64,000 nt of DNA from an uncultured Clostridia bacterium (GTDB lineage Bacteria > Bacillota > Clostridia > Christensenellales > CALVMC01): positions 1-64,000 of the forward strand of contig CALVMC010000005.1 in NCBI GenBank assembly GCA_944342015.1. The letters are read 5' to 3'. Position 1 is the first letter of the stretch. Every line of letters starts with the position of its first letter. The notes under the pieces were generated by a model. It searched no databases and was not told where the DNA came from. It saw only the letters and a program-made list of their open reading frames with translations. Below are positions 42,986 through 52,354 of the stretch, piece after piece. Made by a program: the position numbers and the translations under genes.

Positions 42986-44668
42986 TCACATTCTGTCGGG
43001 TGCTTTTATCCCGAGCAGATTAAATCCGTTTATTATTACCCTTCTTACCGCATAAGTAAGACAGAGTTTTGCGTTTATTTCCTCTTTGCTGCCTTCGATA
43101 ATCTTATGTTCGATATAAAATTTATTGAAGCGCTGAGCTATATCGGTTATATATCTTGTAATTACGCAAGGTTCGTTTTTTTCCGCCGCTTCTTTAACCT
43201 TTTCGGGAAAAAGGGCTAAGGCTGAATATATGCTTCTTCCTTCCTGATTTAAAATGGCGGAAGGATTGAATTTTTTAAAATCGTATTTTCCCCCTTTTTC
43301 AAGTATGCTCGAACACCTTGCGCAGGTATACTGAACATAAGGACCGGTTTCTCCGTCGAAAGTCAGAACCTTGTCGTATGAAAAAACTATATCTTTTATC
43401 CTTCCGTTAAACAAAGCGAAAAATATTACGGCACCGACTCCTATCATTTCGGCGATTTTTTCCCTGTCTTTTAAATCGGGATTTTTTTCGGTTATTATTT
43501 TAAGGGATTTTTCAACAGCTTTGTTCAGAACTTCGTCAAGAAGAACCACCTTTCCTTTTCTTGTAGATAAAGTGCCGTCTTCCAAAGATACCATTCCGAA
43601 AGCTATATGTTGAAGATCCTTTGCCCAATCATAGCCCATAAGTTCTATTACTTTAAAAAACTGTTTAAAGTGCAGGTTTTGCTGATATGCGACAACATAA
43701 AGACATTTGTAAAAATCGTATGTTTTCTTTCTGTAAAAGGCAGCCGCTATATCTCTTGTTGCGTAAAGTGTTGCGCCGTCAGCCTTTTTAAGAAGACAAG
43801 GCGGCATTCCATCAAGTTCGACGACCTGCGCCCCGTCGCTTTCTTTGAGCAATCCTTTTTGAGATAACTCTTCGAGTACCGGCTCCATTTTATCGTTATA
43901 AAAACTTTCTCCGTTATAACTGTCGAATTTTACTCCGAGTCTTTCATAAACCTTATTGACTTCTTCCAAGGTTATTTTTTTGAACCACTCGAATATTTTA
44001 ACGCATTCACTGTCCCCTTGCTCGATAAGTTTGAAATAATGTCTTCCTTCATCGTTAAGGCTCTCGTCCTTTTCGGCTTCGGAGTGGAATCTGACATAAA
44101 GTTCGTTTAAGGCGGTTACGCCCCTTTTTTCTATATCGTCCTTATTTCCCCAACGCTTATATGCGCTGATCATTTTACCGAACTGGGTTCCGTAATCTCC
44201 GAGGTGATTTATTCCGTACGGCTTATATCCTAAAAACCCGTATATTCTGTATAAAGCTGCGCCTATTACAGTTGTAAGCAAATGTCCTATATGGAAAGGT
44301 TTTGCTATATTGATTGAAGAGTAATCTATACAAATCACACGGCCTTTGCCTTCGTCGGAAGAGCCGTAATTTTCGCCTTTTTCGAATATTTCGCCTATTA
44401 CGCTTGTTGCAAGCTCTTCGTCCTTAATTTTAAAGTTCAAAAATCCGCCGGCAGGCTCTATTGATGAAATAAAAGAAGGTCTTTCAAGAGTTTCGGAAAA
44501 CTTTTTGGCAAGCGCCACAGGATTTTCACCCGCTTTTTTTGCAAGAGTAAAACACGGAAGGGCAAAATCTCCCATTTTTTCCTCTTTCGGTCTTGCAAGT
44601 AAAGAATAGATTTCCTTTCTGTCGAAGGGTTCTTCGAAAAGCAAACTTATTTTTTTTCTGTAATCCAT
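42986..44668 (-). CDS. argS: Arginyl-tRNA synthetase
   Basis: 560 residues. Add1 domain at the N-terminus; HIGH motif in NIAKPFHIGHLLTTVIG; the KMSKS loop is replaced by LSTRKGKVVLLDEVL as is usual in ArgRS; C-terminal DALR helical domain ending with Met (GIKAPDRM, class I ArgRS typically end with a conserved Met). It charges tRNA-Arg. Only a weak ribosome site (ACGGAT) precedes the ATG. First gene of argS-alaS. Confidence 0.95.
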   Translation of the reverse strand: MDYRKKISLLFEEPFDRKEIYSLLARPKEEKMGDFALPCFTLAKKAGENPVALAKKFSETLERPSFISSIEPAGGFLNFKIKDEELATSVIGEIFEKGENYGSSDEGKGRVICIDYSSINIAKPFHIGHLLTTVIGAALYRIYGFLGYKPYGINHLGDYGTQFGKMISAYKRWGNKDDIEKRGVTALNELYVRFHSEAEKDESLNDEGRHYFKLIEQGDSECVKIFEWFKKITLEEVNKVYERLGVKFDSYNGESFYNDKMEPVLEELSQKGLLKESDGAQVVELDGMPPCLLKKADGATLYATRDIAAAFYRKKTYDFYKCLYVVAYQQNLHFKQFFKVIELMGYDWAKDLQHIAFGMVSLEDGTLSTRKGKVVLLDEVLNKAVEKSLKIITEKNPDLKDREKIAEMIGVGAVIFFALFNGRIKDIVFSYDKVLTFDGETGPYVQYTCARCSSILEKGGKYDFKKFNPSAILNQEGRSIYSALALFPEKVKEAAEKNEPCVITRYITDIAQRFNKFYIEHKIIEGSKEEINAKLCLTYAVRRVIINGFNLLGIKAPDRM

Positions 44669-44715
44669 ATTTTTATCCGTTGATATTTTGTTTTTAATTT
44701 ATCATTATATAAATA

Positions 44716-44755
44716 AAAAGGCAAGCGTTTAATAATCAATCTTACCTTTTCAATT
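44716..44755 (-). terminator. Terminator of ychF
   Basis: On the minus strand AAAAGGTAAG (44741-44750) pairs with CTTGCCTTTT (44716-44725) with one G-T wobble, then T's. Confidence 0.65.
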
Positions 44756-44818
44756 ATTATTAATTATTATATAACGAAGTGTTTTTTATTTCAATAAATT
44801 TTAGCCTTATGTTATAAA

Positions 44819-45907
44819 TCAGACATTGAATCTGAAAAGTATCACATCGCCGTCCTGAACGACATAGTCTTTTCCTTCGCTTCTGACCTTGCCTTTTTCC
44901 TTTGCGGCGTTGTATCCGCCCGCTTCGAGAAGCACCTTATAATTTACTACTTCGGCACGGATAAATCCCTTTTCAAAGTCGGTATGAATTTTCCCTGCCG
45001 CCTGCGGCGCCTTTGTTCCCTTTTCTATTGTCCACGCCCTTGTTTCTTTTTCGCCTGCGGTAAGATAGCTGATAAGACCTAAAAGGTCATAGCAAGCGGT
45101 AACAAGTTTATCGAGTCCGCTTTTTTCAATATTAAGTTCGCTTTGAAAAATCTCCCTTTCTTCTTTGGGAAGGGCGCTGAGTTCTTCTTCTATTTTTGCG
45201 CACAGAGTTATTACTCCCCTTCCTTCTTCTTTCGCTTTCTTTTCTACCTGTTTTACAAATTCGCTTTCTTTGCCTATCTCGTCTTCCTTTATGTTTGCGG
45301 CATATATTACAGGCTTGTCCGTAAGAAGAAATAAATCGTTTACCGTTTCTCTCTCTTCTTTGGTAAATTCTATTTTCCTTATAAGTTCGCCCTTTTCAAG
45401 ACTCTCTTTCAATTTCTTTAAAACTTCAAGCTCTGCGATAAACTTTTTATCGCCGCCTTTTGCCTGTTTTTCGGTTTTTTCTATTCTTTTCTGAACGGTT
45501 TCCAAATCCGCTAAGGCAAGTTCGAGATTGATTATATCCATATCCCGAACGGGATTGACGCTCCCTTCCACATGGGTAATGTTTTCGTCTTCGTAGCAGC
45601 GCACTACATGGACGATTGCGTCAACCTGTCTTATGTGGGATAAAAACTTGTTTCCGAGTCCTTCGCCCGAAGCTGCGCCTTTTACAAGCCCTGCAATGTC
45701 GACAAATTCCAAAGTGGTAGGCGTAACCTTTTTGCTGTTATAAAGGTTAGCTAAAAGGTCAAGTCTTTCATCGGGAACGGGCACTACTCCGACATTGGGC
45801 TCTATGGTACAAAACGGATAATTTGCGCACTCTGCGCCTGCATTTGTTATAGCGTTAAAAAGGGTGCTTTTTCCTACATTGGGAAGCCCTACTACCCCTA
45901 ACTTCAT
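44819..45907 (-). CDS. ychF: Ribosome-binding ATPase YchF
   Basis: 362 residues, the standard YchF/OLA1 length. P-loop GLPNVGKSTLFNAIT, switch region TIEPNVGVVPVPDERL, DIAGLVKGAASGEGLGN, and the C-terminal TGS domain ending RSEGKDYVVQDGDVILFRFN. An Obg-like GTPase-fold protein that prefers ATP and associates with ribosomes. GGAG lies before the ATG. It lies 15 bases downstream of the GH2-like gene on the same strand, so the two may be co-transcribed. Confidence 0.96.
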   Translation of the reverse strand: MKLGVVGLPNVGKSTLFNAITNAGAECANYPFCTIEPNVGVVPVPDERLDLLANLYNSKKVTPTTLEFVDIAGLVKGAASGEGLGNKFLSHIRQVDAIVHVVRCYEDENITHVEGSVNPVRDMDIINLELALADLETVQKRIEKTEKQAKGGDKKFIAELEVLKKLKESLEKGELIRKIEFTKEERETVNDLFLLTDKPVIYAANIKEDEIGKESEFVKQVEKKAKEEGRGVITLCAKIEEELSALPKEEREIFQSELNIEKSGLDKLVTACYDLLGLISYLTAGEKETRAWTIEKGTKAPQAAGKIHTDFEKGFIRAEVVNYKVLLEAGGYNAAKEKGKVRSEGKDYVVQDGDVILFRFNV

Positions 45908-45922
45908 ATTATCAACTCCGAA

Positions 45923-48250
45923 TTAATTTTTTTTGACAAGAATTTCTAAGGTCTGCGTTCCGAACTCGGAAGTTACCGTAATCTTTCCCTTTCCGCTTTT
46001 TCCGTTGGTTCTTACCCAAAAAGCCCTTCTTCCGCCTATCAACGGAAAGATGTCGGGGCCTATCACTTTTAAAGCGTCGTTGGTTTTAACTGCGACAATA
46101 TCGAAACTGTAATTGGAAAGCCCGGTTTGTCCTTTCTGTTCGACAAGAATTCTGCATGTGTCGTAAGTATCGTCTTCTACAAGCTCGCTGCTTGCACAGT
46201 TTACTATAAGTTTCTTCTCTTCGTCGCCGCCTTTTAAAACGGTTATTTGCAGTTTGTCTTTGATATAGCCTTCGAATTTATAAATTTTACAGTCTCTGTT
46301 ACAAATGTATTTATCGTAGAGTTTCAAAAGTTCGTGTAAAGATATGTCTTCTTTCTTTAAAGCTTTGTTTAAAGGCATTAATTTGAATTTCTTTCCGCCG
46401 ATATAATCTCCGCCGTTCTCCGCAAGATAAAGAAGTCCTTTTTTTATAGTCTCGGAATTTTTAGCGGAAAAGTTTTCCTTTTCTTTTAATTCGTTTCCGA
46501 TAAAATCGCTGAGTTCGATTGGCGGGTGGGCAATTTTTTTGTATTTTTTTCTGTCGGGATAAAATGTCCCGATAAGTTCCTCTCCTTTATAGAATTTTAC
46601 ATAATCGCAGTTTGTAAGAATAAATACCTTTCCGTATCCTTTTTTATATCTTTCTGCGGTTTTTAAAGACGAGGTTAGTTCGAGAACAGGCTCTTTTTCA
46701 GTCTGACTTTTATAAAACAGCCCCGCCGTTTTTGCGGTTCTGAACATGTCTAGCACTCCGCTGTATTTGATATTGTTTCCGCCGCCGTAAGTTTCGGCGC
46801 AGTTATAATCGCTCATTGACTGTCCCATGGTTCCGCAATAGCATTTTTTAAGTAGAGCCTTGTTTATGTCTTCTGCATAACTTAAAGCCTGATTCTGACG
46901 GATTAATTCCCCGTCATAACTTCTTGCGTCTATATTGGTAAGTCCTATTTCCGGAATTATGCACATTTTTTTGTTTTTATTATCCCGTTTTTCGATATAA
47001 AAGTCGGAAGAAAATAATTTACTACCGCTAAACGCACGGTTTCCCGCCGTTTGACGGGATTCGTCAAGCGAACTTGCAAGCTCTATCGCTTCATAATAAA
47101 AAGCCGAATTAATATCCGTTCTTTTAATTCTTACCCCCCAAAGTACTATGGAAGGATGATTGTAGTTTTCATATATCATATCTTTGATTTTCATCAAAGT
47201 TAACTGCCTGTTTTCGAAATTAACGCAAAGAGCGTCGTTGCCCGGCATTTCCACAAATACCATAAGCCCTATTTCGTCGCACTTTTTTAAAAAGTGTTTC
47301 GACGGCGGCTCGGTGCATCTTACTATGTTTATACCGAGATTTTTCAGTATTTCCGCATCTTCCTGCTGAGCGGATTTCGGCATGGCAAGGCTTGCAAAGG
47401 GATAGCTTTGTTTTCTGGTAAGCCCGTTAAGTACGGTTTCCGCTCCGCTTAAATAGAATTTTCCGTCCTTGAACTCGGCTGTCCTGAGTCCGCACTTTAC
47501 ATATTCCTTTTCGAATCCCAACGCAATTTCGACAGTGTAAAGATTGGGATTTGCGCAGCTCCAAAGTTCGGGCTCGTCGATAGAAATTTCCGTTTCATAC
47601 TCGTCGGTATATCCCGTTTCTTTTTCTCCGCTCGATATTATGTTTCCGCCCGGGTCTTTTATCTGACAGAATATTTTTTTGCCGGATTTTATTTTTGTAT
47701 TGAATTTACAGTTGATTTTTAACTTCCATCTTCCGTTTTCGTCAACCGTCGGCGTGACAAGAACATTTTTAAAATACTCTTCGTCGCAGATTTTGAGATA
47801 TACTTCCCTGAATATTCCCGAACTTACCGCAAAGTCTTCGTTGTCGCAAGGAACGGGTTTTTCTTCGCTTTTTACACTGTCTACTTTTACCGTGAGAAAA
47901 TTCCTTACTCCGAATTCCACAAAATTTGTTATATCGAAATTAAAAGATGTATAGCTGCCGTTATCGGATACGACAAGATTTCCGTTTATATAAACTTTAA
48001 AAAAGCCTTGAACCCCTTCGAAGTTTAAAATAATTCTCTTTCCGTTGTATTTGTCGTCTAATTGAAATTCTCTTTTATAGCATACGACTTTTTCCGTTTC
48101 GTTTTTTGAAAAATTATCGAGCGGCAAAAAAGGACTGTGAGGTATATCTACCTTTTCAAACTCGTTTACCGAATAACTGCTTAAAACATATTCCTGATTA
48201 AATCCTTGTTTAAAGTACCAATCATAATTCAAATTAATACAATCTATCAT
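45923..48250 (-). CDS. GH2-like protein, probably altered catalysis
   Basis: 775 residues. N-terminal jelly-roll and immunoglobulin-like domains (to about 260), then a TIM-barrel region with GH2 landmarks: LNGLTRKQSYP (family RHQSYP), PPSKHFLKKCDEIGLMVFVE, HPSIVLWGV at 365-373, and IIPEIGL for the nucleophile region. The Asn-Glu acid/base pair expected after WGVRI is Lys376-Arg377-Thr378 instead, and the His of RHQ is Lys280. The Glu of the nucleophile strand is kept. It may be an inactive or functionally changed beta-galactosidase/glucuronidase relative. No signal peptide, so cytoplasmic. AAGGAG precedes the ATG. Just upstream of ychF. Confidence 0.8.
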   Translation of the reverse strand: MIDCINLNYDWYFKQGFNQEYVLSSYSVNEFEKVDIPHSPFLPLDNFSKNETEKVVCYKREFQLDDKYNGKRIILNFEGVQGFFKVYINGNLVVSDNGSYTSFNFDITNFVEFGVRNFLTVKVDSVKSEEKPVPCDNEDFAVSSGIFREVYLKICDEEYFKNVLVTPTVDENGRWKLKINCKFNTKIKSGKKIFCQIKDPGGNIISSGEKETGYTDEYETEISIDEPELWSCANPNLYTVEIALGFEKEYVKCGLRTAEFKDGKFYLSGAETVLNGLTRKQSYPFASLAMPKSAQQEDAEILKNLGINIVRCTEPPSKHFLKKCDEIGLMVFVEMPGNDALCVNFENRQLTLMKIKDMIYENYNHPSIVLWGVRIKRTDINSAFYYEAIELASSLDESRQTAGNRAFSGSKLFSSDFYIEKRDNKNKKMCIIPEIGLTNIDARSYDGELIRQNQALSYAEDINKALLKKCYCGTMGQSMSDYNCAETYGGGNNIKYSGVLDMFRTAKTAGLFYKSQTEKEPVLELTSSLKTAERYKKGYGKVFILTNCDYVKFYKGEELIGTFYPDRKKYKKIAHPPIELSDFIGNELKEKENFSAKNSETIKKGLLYLAENGGDYIGGKKFKLMPLNKALKKEDISLHELLKLYDKYICNRDCKIYKFEGYIKDKLQITVLKGGDEEKKLIVNCASSELVEDDTYDTCRILVEQKGQTGLSNYSFDIVAVKTNDALKVIGPDIFPLIGGRRAFWVRTNGKSGKGKITVTSEFGTQTLEILVKKN

Positions 48251-48520
48251 AACCGCTCCTTAATACTTTATATTATAAACAAATATTTTTTAATTGTAAA
48301 TAGTTTTGCTTTTATTAAACCCATAAAGCCGCTTTACGAAAGTTTGTTCAAAGGTATTTCCGATTCGTTAATATAAATTTTTCCTTTCTTTTCTTATCGT
48401 TATATTTAAATAACTTGTTTTAAAAATGACGAACCTTACTTTAATAATATTATATAATATAAATAAAGTAAAATTGACATTTAAAACAATGTAATGTAAA
48501 ATCATAGAAAAGGTGATATT

Positions 48521-49726
48521 ATGAAAACTATTGTAATTTTAGGCGACGGAATGGCGGATTTGCCTCTTAAAAATTTCGGCGGAAGAACCCCGCTCGAAAT
48601 AGCAAAAAAGCCTAACATGGACAGATTATGTAAAGACGGGGAAACAGGTCTTGTAAAAACCGTACCCGATACGCTGAAACCCGGAAGCGATGTGGCAAAC
48701 CTTGCCGTAATGGGATATAATCCCGAAAAATATTATACGGGGCGCTCTCCTCTCGAAGCCGTAAGTATGGGAATAAAGATGAAAGCCGACGATATAGCTT
48801 TAAGGTGTAATCTCGTAACTTTATCGGACGAAGAAAATTATCGGGATAAAACTATGCTCGATTACAGCGCAGGCGAAATTTCCACCGAGGAAGCGGCAAT
48901 TCTTATCGACGCCGTAAATAAAGAATTATCCGAAAAGGATTTGAACTTTTATCCCGGTATAAGTTACCGTCACTGTCTTATCGCAAAAGGTCACGACACG
49001 AAAGCCGAACTTACTCCCCCCCACGACATTTCCGATAAGCAGATAAAGGACTATCTTCCCAAAGGCGGATTCGGTGAGATTTACGAAAAACTTATGAGAA
49101 AGTCTTATGAGATACTGAAAGACCACCCCGTAAATTTAAAAAGAAAGCAAAAAGGACTTAATCCCGCAAACTCAATATGGCTTTGGGGTGCGGGAAGCAA
49201 GCCTGAGCTCGACGATTTTAAAAAGAAAAACGGAGTCAGCGGCGCAGTTATAAGCGCAGTGGATCTTGTTAAGGGTATAGGTATCTGCGCAGGAATGAAG
49301 ATATTTAATGTGGATGGGGCAACGGGAAATATAAATACCAATTTTTCCGGCAAAGCAAAAACGGCAATAGACGCTCTTTCGGAATACGATTTTGTCTATC
49401 TCCATATCGAAGCGCCCGACGAATGCGGTCATCACGGGGATACGGAAGGAAAAATCAAGTCGATAGAGCTAATAGACGAAAAAGTAGTTGCTCCCGTTGC
49501 CGATTATCTCGAAAGACGGGGCAACAAGTTCAATATACTGATTATGCCCGACCACCCTACTCCTATCGGGCTGAAAACTCATACAAAAGAGCCTGTGCCT
49601 TACCTTTTGTACAGAAATTACAGACCTATGGAATGCGGTCTTGCCTACAACGAAAAAAACGCTTTAAAAAGCGGTAATTTTATCGAATATGGTTATACTC
49701 TGATAGATAAGGTATTAAATGGCTGA
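48521..49726 (+). CDS. apgM: Cofactor-independent phosphoglycerate mutase (ApgM type)
   Basis: 401 residues, matching the archaeal-type ApgM rather than the ~510-residue GpmI. Alkaline-phosphatase fold: N-terminal metal site VILGDGMADLP, GSDVANLAVMGY with the phospho-acceptor Ser, HIEAPDECGHHGD and MPDHPTPI. It interconverts 3- and 2-phosphoglycerate in glycolysis. AAGGTGAT precedes the ATG. The surface protein gene follows 23 bases later and may be co-transcribed. Confidence 0.93.
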   Translation: MKTIVILGDGMADLPLKNFGGRTPLEIAKKPNMDRLCKDGETGLVKTVPDTLKPGSDVANLAVMGYNPEKYYTGRSPLEAVSMGIKMKADDIALRCNLVTLSDEENYRDKTMLDYSAGEISTEEAAILIDAVNKELSEKDLNFYPGISYRHCLIAKGHDTKAELTPPHDISDKQIKDYLPKGGFGEIYEKLMRKSYEILKDHPVNLKRKQKGLNPANSIWLWGAGSKPELDDFKKKNGVSGAVISAVDLVKGIGICAGMKIFNVDGATGNINTNFSGKAKTAIDALSEYDFVYLHIEAPDECGHHGDTEGKIKSIELIDEKVVAPVADYLERRGNKFNILIMPDHPTPIGLKTHTKEPVPYLLYRNYRPMECGLAYNEKNALKSGNFIEYGYTLIDKVLNG

Positions 49727-49749
49727 AATTCTGAATAAAGGAGGCCGAA

Positions 49750-51834
49750 GTGAAAAATTTAAAGAATAAAGATAAATCTTTAAAAGAACAAAATAGCGAA
49801 AACCTTGTTACCGAAGATAAAAGCAATATAAGCTCCGTCGCTGCGGAAACGGATACAAACGAAAACGGTCTTGACCTTTCAATGGCGGAAGAAAAAAATA
49901 AGGTTGCGGATAAGGACGACTTTTCCGAACAAAAAGGTGAAACCAAAATAACCGCCGACGAACTTGCGGAAAAAGAAAAAGACGGCTTACTGGATACCGC
50001 TTTCGGAATATTTATTTCGGAGAAAAAACAGAAAGAAGAAATATTGCCTGACGAAAAATCCGAAGATACAAAAAATCAAACAAAAACGCAAGATGTTTTT
50101 TCTCTAAGCGAAGATAAAAAAAACGACTCTCTTTTTGAGCCGTCGGATAACGCCGATGAAAAAAAGAAAAAGAAGGACGGGAAAAAGAGCGGCGATTTAC
50201 AAAAAAGCGATTCGAAAAAAGAAAATTCCTTTGTAATTTTCAGTAAAAAATACTGGTGGACATATTTGATAGTGTTTGCCGTCGTAATCGCTATCGTAGT
50301 AACGGTTACCGTACTCGTGCTGACAAAAGATTACATTAACATATACGAAGCCGAAGACTTTTCTGATATCGATAAAGGAAACATTTATGTTCTGAAAAAA
50401 GATATTACTGTCGAAGGCGATTTGACAATCGATGTCCCCTATCCTATTAATTTTAACGGACACACATTGAATGTTAAAGGAAATCTTACCGTCAACGCAG
50501 AGAAAGAAGGAACTATTTATTACGGTTCGGAAAAAGACGGTAAAGAAAAATCAGTCAAAAGCAAATTGATCGCAGACAGTTTAACGATTAATGCAGTTAA
50601 ATCCGATATTCTTTTCAGAGTTCCCGTTGAAAGCGGAGCGATTAACGTTACAGCAAGTTCTGTATCGTCGGAAAAAAATCTTTCTTCTTTGAATATTACT
50701 TTAAGCGCTATTAATATATCGCTTAACGGAACGGCTGGTCAAGACGGCGGCTCGATTACCATATTAGGCTCAACCGAATGTCAAGTAAACAATGTTCTGT
50801 CGGATATAAAAGCCGTAAACACAAACTTAATAGTAAACCAAAATGCTGCCGTTAAAAACATAGTTCTGGAAAAATCCAATCTCGATATTTACGGTTCGGC
50901 GGAAAATATTTCGGGTGGAAATACCGTTCATTTCAGGCAAGGGGCTTATGCTTTTTCGGTAAAAGAGGCTCAGACTTTGAAAAGTTACGATTATTCTTTG
51001 CCGGACTACATTGACGGCAATGTGCAAATAGTAAATGTATTAACTCTTTCTACGCCTTGGAACATAACTTTTACTCAGATAAACGGCGGACTGTACTGTC
51101 TGTTTCCTTCTGTTTCAAATGCCACAGGCTATGAAATTTCAGTGGACGGAAAAGACCCGTTCGTATTTCCTTACGAGACCGATAACTCAACCGTCGCTGT
51201 CAACCTTACCGATTATATCAACACGGCAGGGGAACATACGGTTACCGTTAAAGCCGTTTCGGATAAAGAAAATTTTGTCTCTTCACAGTCGGTGACGGCA
51301 AGCTATGTTTTTACATCGAAATTGTCTATTCCGTCGGATATAAAAACCTATGAAGAGAACGGAAGAGTTCTCATTACTTTCAATAAAGTTTCTTTTGCCG
51401 ACCTGTACAAAATAACGGTAACGGGAACTGACGGTACGGAAAATTCCTTTACCGTCAACGCAACGAGCGATACCGTTCAGTCTTTTGACATAACTAATTA
51501 TATACAGAGCGGAGCGGGGCTTTACGGAATAACGGTTTCTTCTGCTTCGAATTATCCCGATTACTACTCAGAGTCGGACGAGGCTGTGCTGAGTTTTGCA
51601 AAATACGAAAAAATTCAGGCTCCTTCCTTGGTTTTAACTTCATCGGAATTAAATATTACCGCAAGCGCAAACTCTCTTGCGTTTGAAATTTATGAAAACG
51701 GAATCCTTACGGCTGTTACTAAAAATTCCACATATACTTTAAAAAGTTATGAGTCCGGTACCGTTATCACGGTAAAAGCAATCGGACACGGATACTATAC
51801 CGAATCGGACTTTGCTCAGATAACAGTTCCCTGA
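49750..51834 (+). CDS. Membrane-anchored surface protein, unknown
   Basis: 694 residues. A very charged Lys/Glu/Asp-rich cytoplasmic region at 1-165 is followed by one membrane helix at about 169-191 and an extracellular part of about 500 residues. The first extracellular section (200-400) is rich in beta turns with repeated Asn/Val-rich strands (SLTINAVKSDIL; NISLNGTAGQDGGSITIL), like a right-handed beta-helix. Three fibronectin-III-like modules follow (about 435-525, 526-620 and 625-694). No catalytic motif and no sortase signal. The start is GTG with GGAGG upstream. It could be an adhesin or wall-associated sensor; no function can be assigned. Confidence 0.65.
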   Translation: MKNLKNKDKSLKEQNSENLVTEDKSNISSVAAETDTNENGLDLSMAEEKNKVADKDDFSEQKGETKITADELAEKEKDGLLDTAFGIFISEKKQKEEILPDEKSEDTKNQTKTQDVFSLSEDKKNDSLFEPSDNADEKKKKKDGKKSGDLQKSDSKKENSFVIFSKKYWWTYLIVFAVVIAIVVTVTVLVLTKDYINIYEAEDFSDIDKGNIYVLKKDITVEGDLTIDVPYPINFNGHTLNVKGNLTVNAEKEGTIYYGSEKDGKEKSVKSKLIADSLTINAVKSDILFRVPVESGAINVTASSVSSEKNLSSLNITLSAINISLNGTAGQDGGSITILGSTECQVNNVLSDIKAVNTNLIVNQNAAVKNIVLEKSNLDIYGSAENISGGNTVHFRQGAYAFSVKEAQTLKSYDYSLPDYIDGNVQIVNVLTLSTPWNITFTQINGGLYCLFPSVSNATGYEISVDGKDPFVFPYETDNSTVAVNLTDYINTAGEHTVTVKAVSDKENFVSSQSVTASYVFTSKLSIPSDIKTYEENGRVLITFNKVSFADLYKITVTGTDGTENSFTVNATSDTVQSFDITNYIQSGAGLYGITVSSASNYPDYYSESDEAVLSFAKYEKIQAPSLVLTSSELNITASANSLAFEIYENGILTAVTKNSTYTLKSYESGTVITVKAIGHGYYTESDFAQITVP

Positions 51835-51853
51835 TTTTAATTGATTTTACCTG

Positions 51854-51882
51854 AAAGCTGCCGTATCGGCAGCTTTTTTATT
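51854..51882 (+). terminator. Terminator of surface protein gene
   Basis: Stem AAAGCTGCCG (51854-51863), loop TAT, CGGCAGCTTT (51867-51876), then T's. Confidence 0.9.
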
Positions 51883-52039
51883 TTATTTAGCTTTAATACA
51901 AATATCTGTAATACAAATAAATGATTTTAAATTATAATTGAATTTAATAATATTCGATTATAAGGTTTACTTTCATTTTTTTCCTATATTTACCTGTATT
52001 ATGTTGTTTTTATGTAACAAAATAATATCGGAGGTAATT

Positions 52040-52183
52040 ATGAAAAAGAAAAAAATAAAAAAGGTCGTTTCCGTAAAACACGCAGCATATAATAATTTCG
52101 ACCCTCTCGGCTCTTATACGGGAAATAATACCGTAAGCGATGATTTTCGTTCAAGACCTATGCAAGACGCAGACGACCTGTAA
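52040..52183 (+). CDS. Small conserved-type protein ending QDADDL
   Basis: 47 residues: a basic start (MKKKKIKKVVS), then YNNFDPLGSYTGN and the end MQDADDL. The pattern DP-x-GSYTG...QDADDL recurs in many small clostridial proteins that I recall only as hypothetical. GGAGG lies 7 bases before the ATG at 52040; a longer in-frame start upstream is rejected. It is followed by a hairpin terminator. The highly charged halves of opposite sign suggest a binding peptide; function unknown. Confidence 0.7.
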   Translation: MKKKKIKKVVSVKHAAYNNFDPLGSYTGNNTVSDDFRSRPMQDADDL

Positions 52184-52205
52184 AAATGATATTACCTTAA
52201 AATAT

Positions 52206-52250
52206 GCCCCGCCAAACAATTATCGTGCGTTTGACGGGGCTATTTTTATT
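52206..52250 (+). terminator. CCCGTCAAACGCA-family hairpin as terminator
   Basis: GCCCCGCCAAAC (52206-52217) pairs with GTTTGACGGGGC (52229-52240) with one mismatch, then TATTTTTATTTTTTTG. The minus strand of the right arm reads GCCCCGTCAAACGCA, the core shared with the other copies. Confidence 0.75.
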
Positions 52251-52354
52251 TTTTTGTTTTTTCCGCAGACTGCCTGCTTTTTAATTATTTGTTTTTTTAT
52301 TGAATATTTTTTTATTTTTTCTTTTAACAGTTGGCTGACTTCATATTTTTATCT

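Noticed and set aside
29553-44700. T-box leaders before cysE-cysS, gltX, argS or alaS
   Set aside because: I found no AGGGTGGNACCGCG-like antiterminator sequence upstream of any of these genes.
47027-47059. Match to the dispersed CCCGTCAAACGCA motif inside the GH2-like gene
   Set aside because: The encoded residues (SRQTAGNRAF) align with the normal conserved stretch of the GH2 family, so the DNA match is probably coincidence or at least not an inserted repeat.
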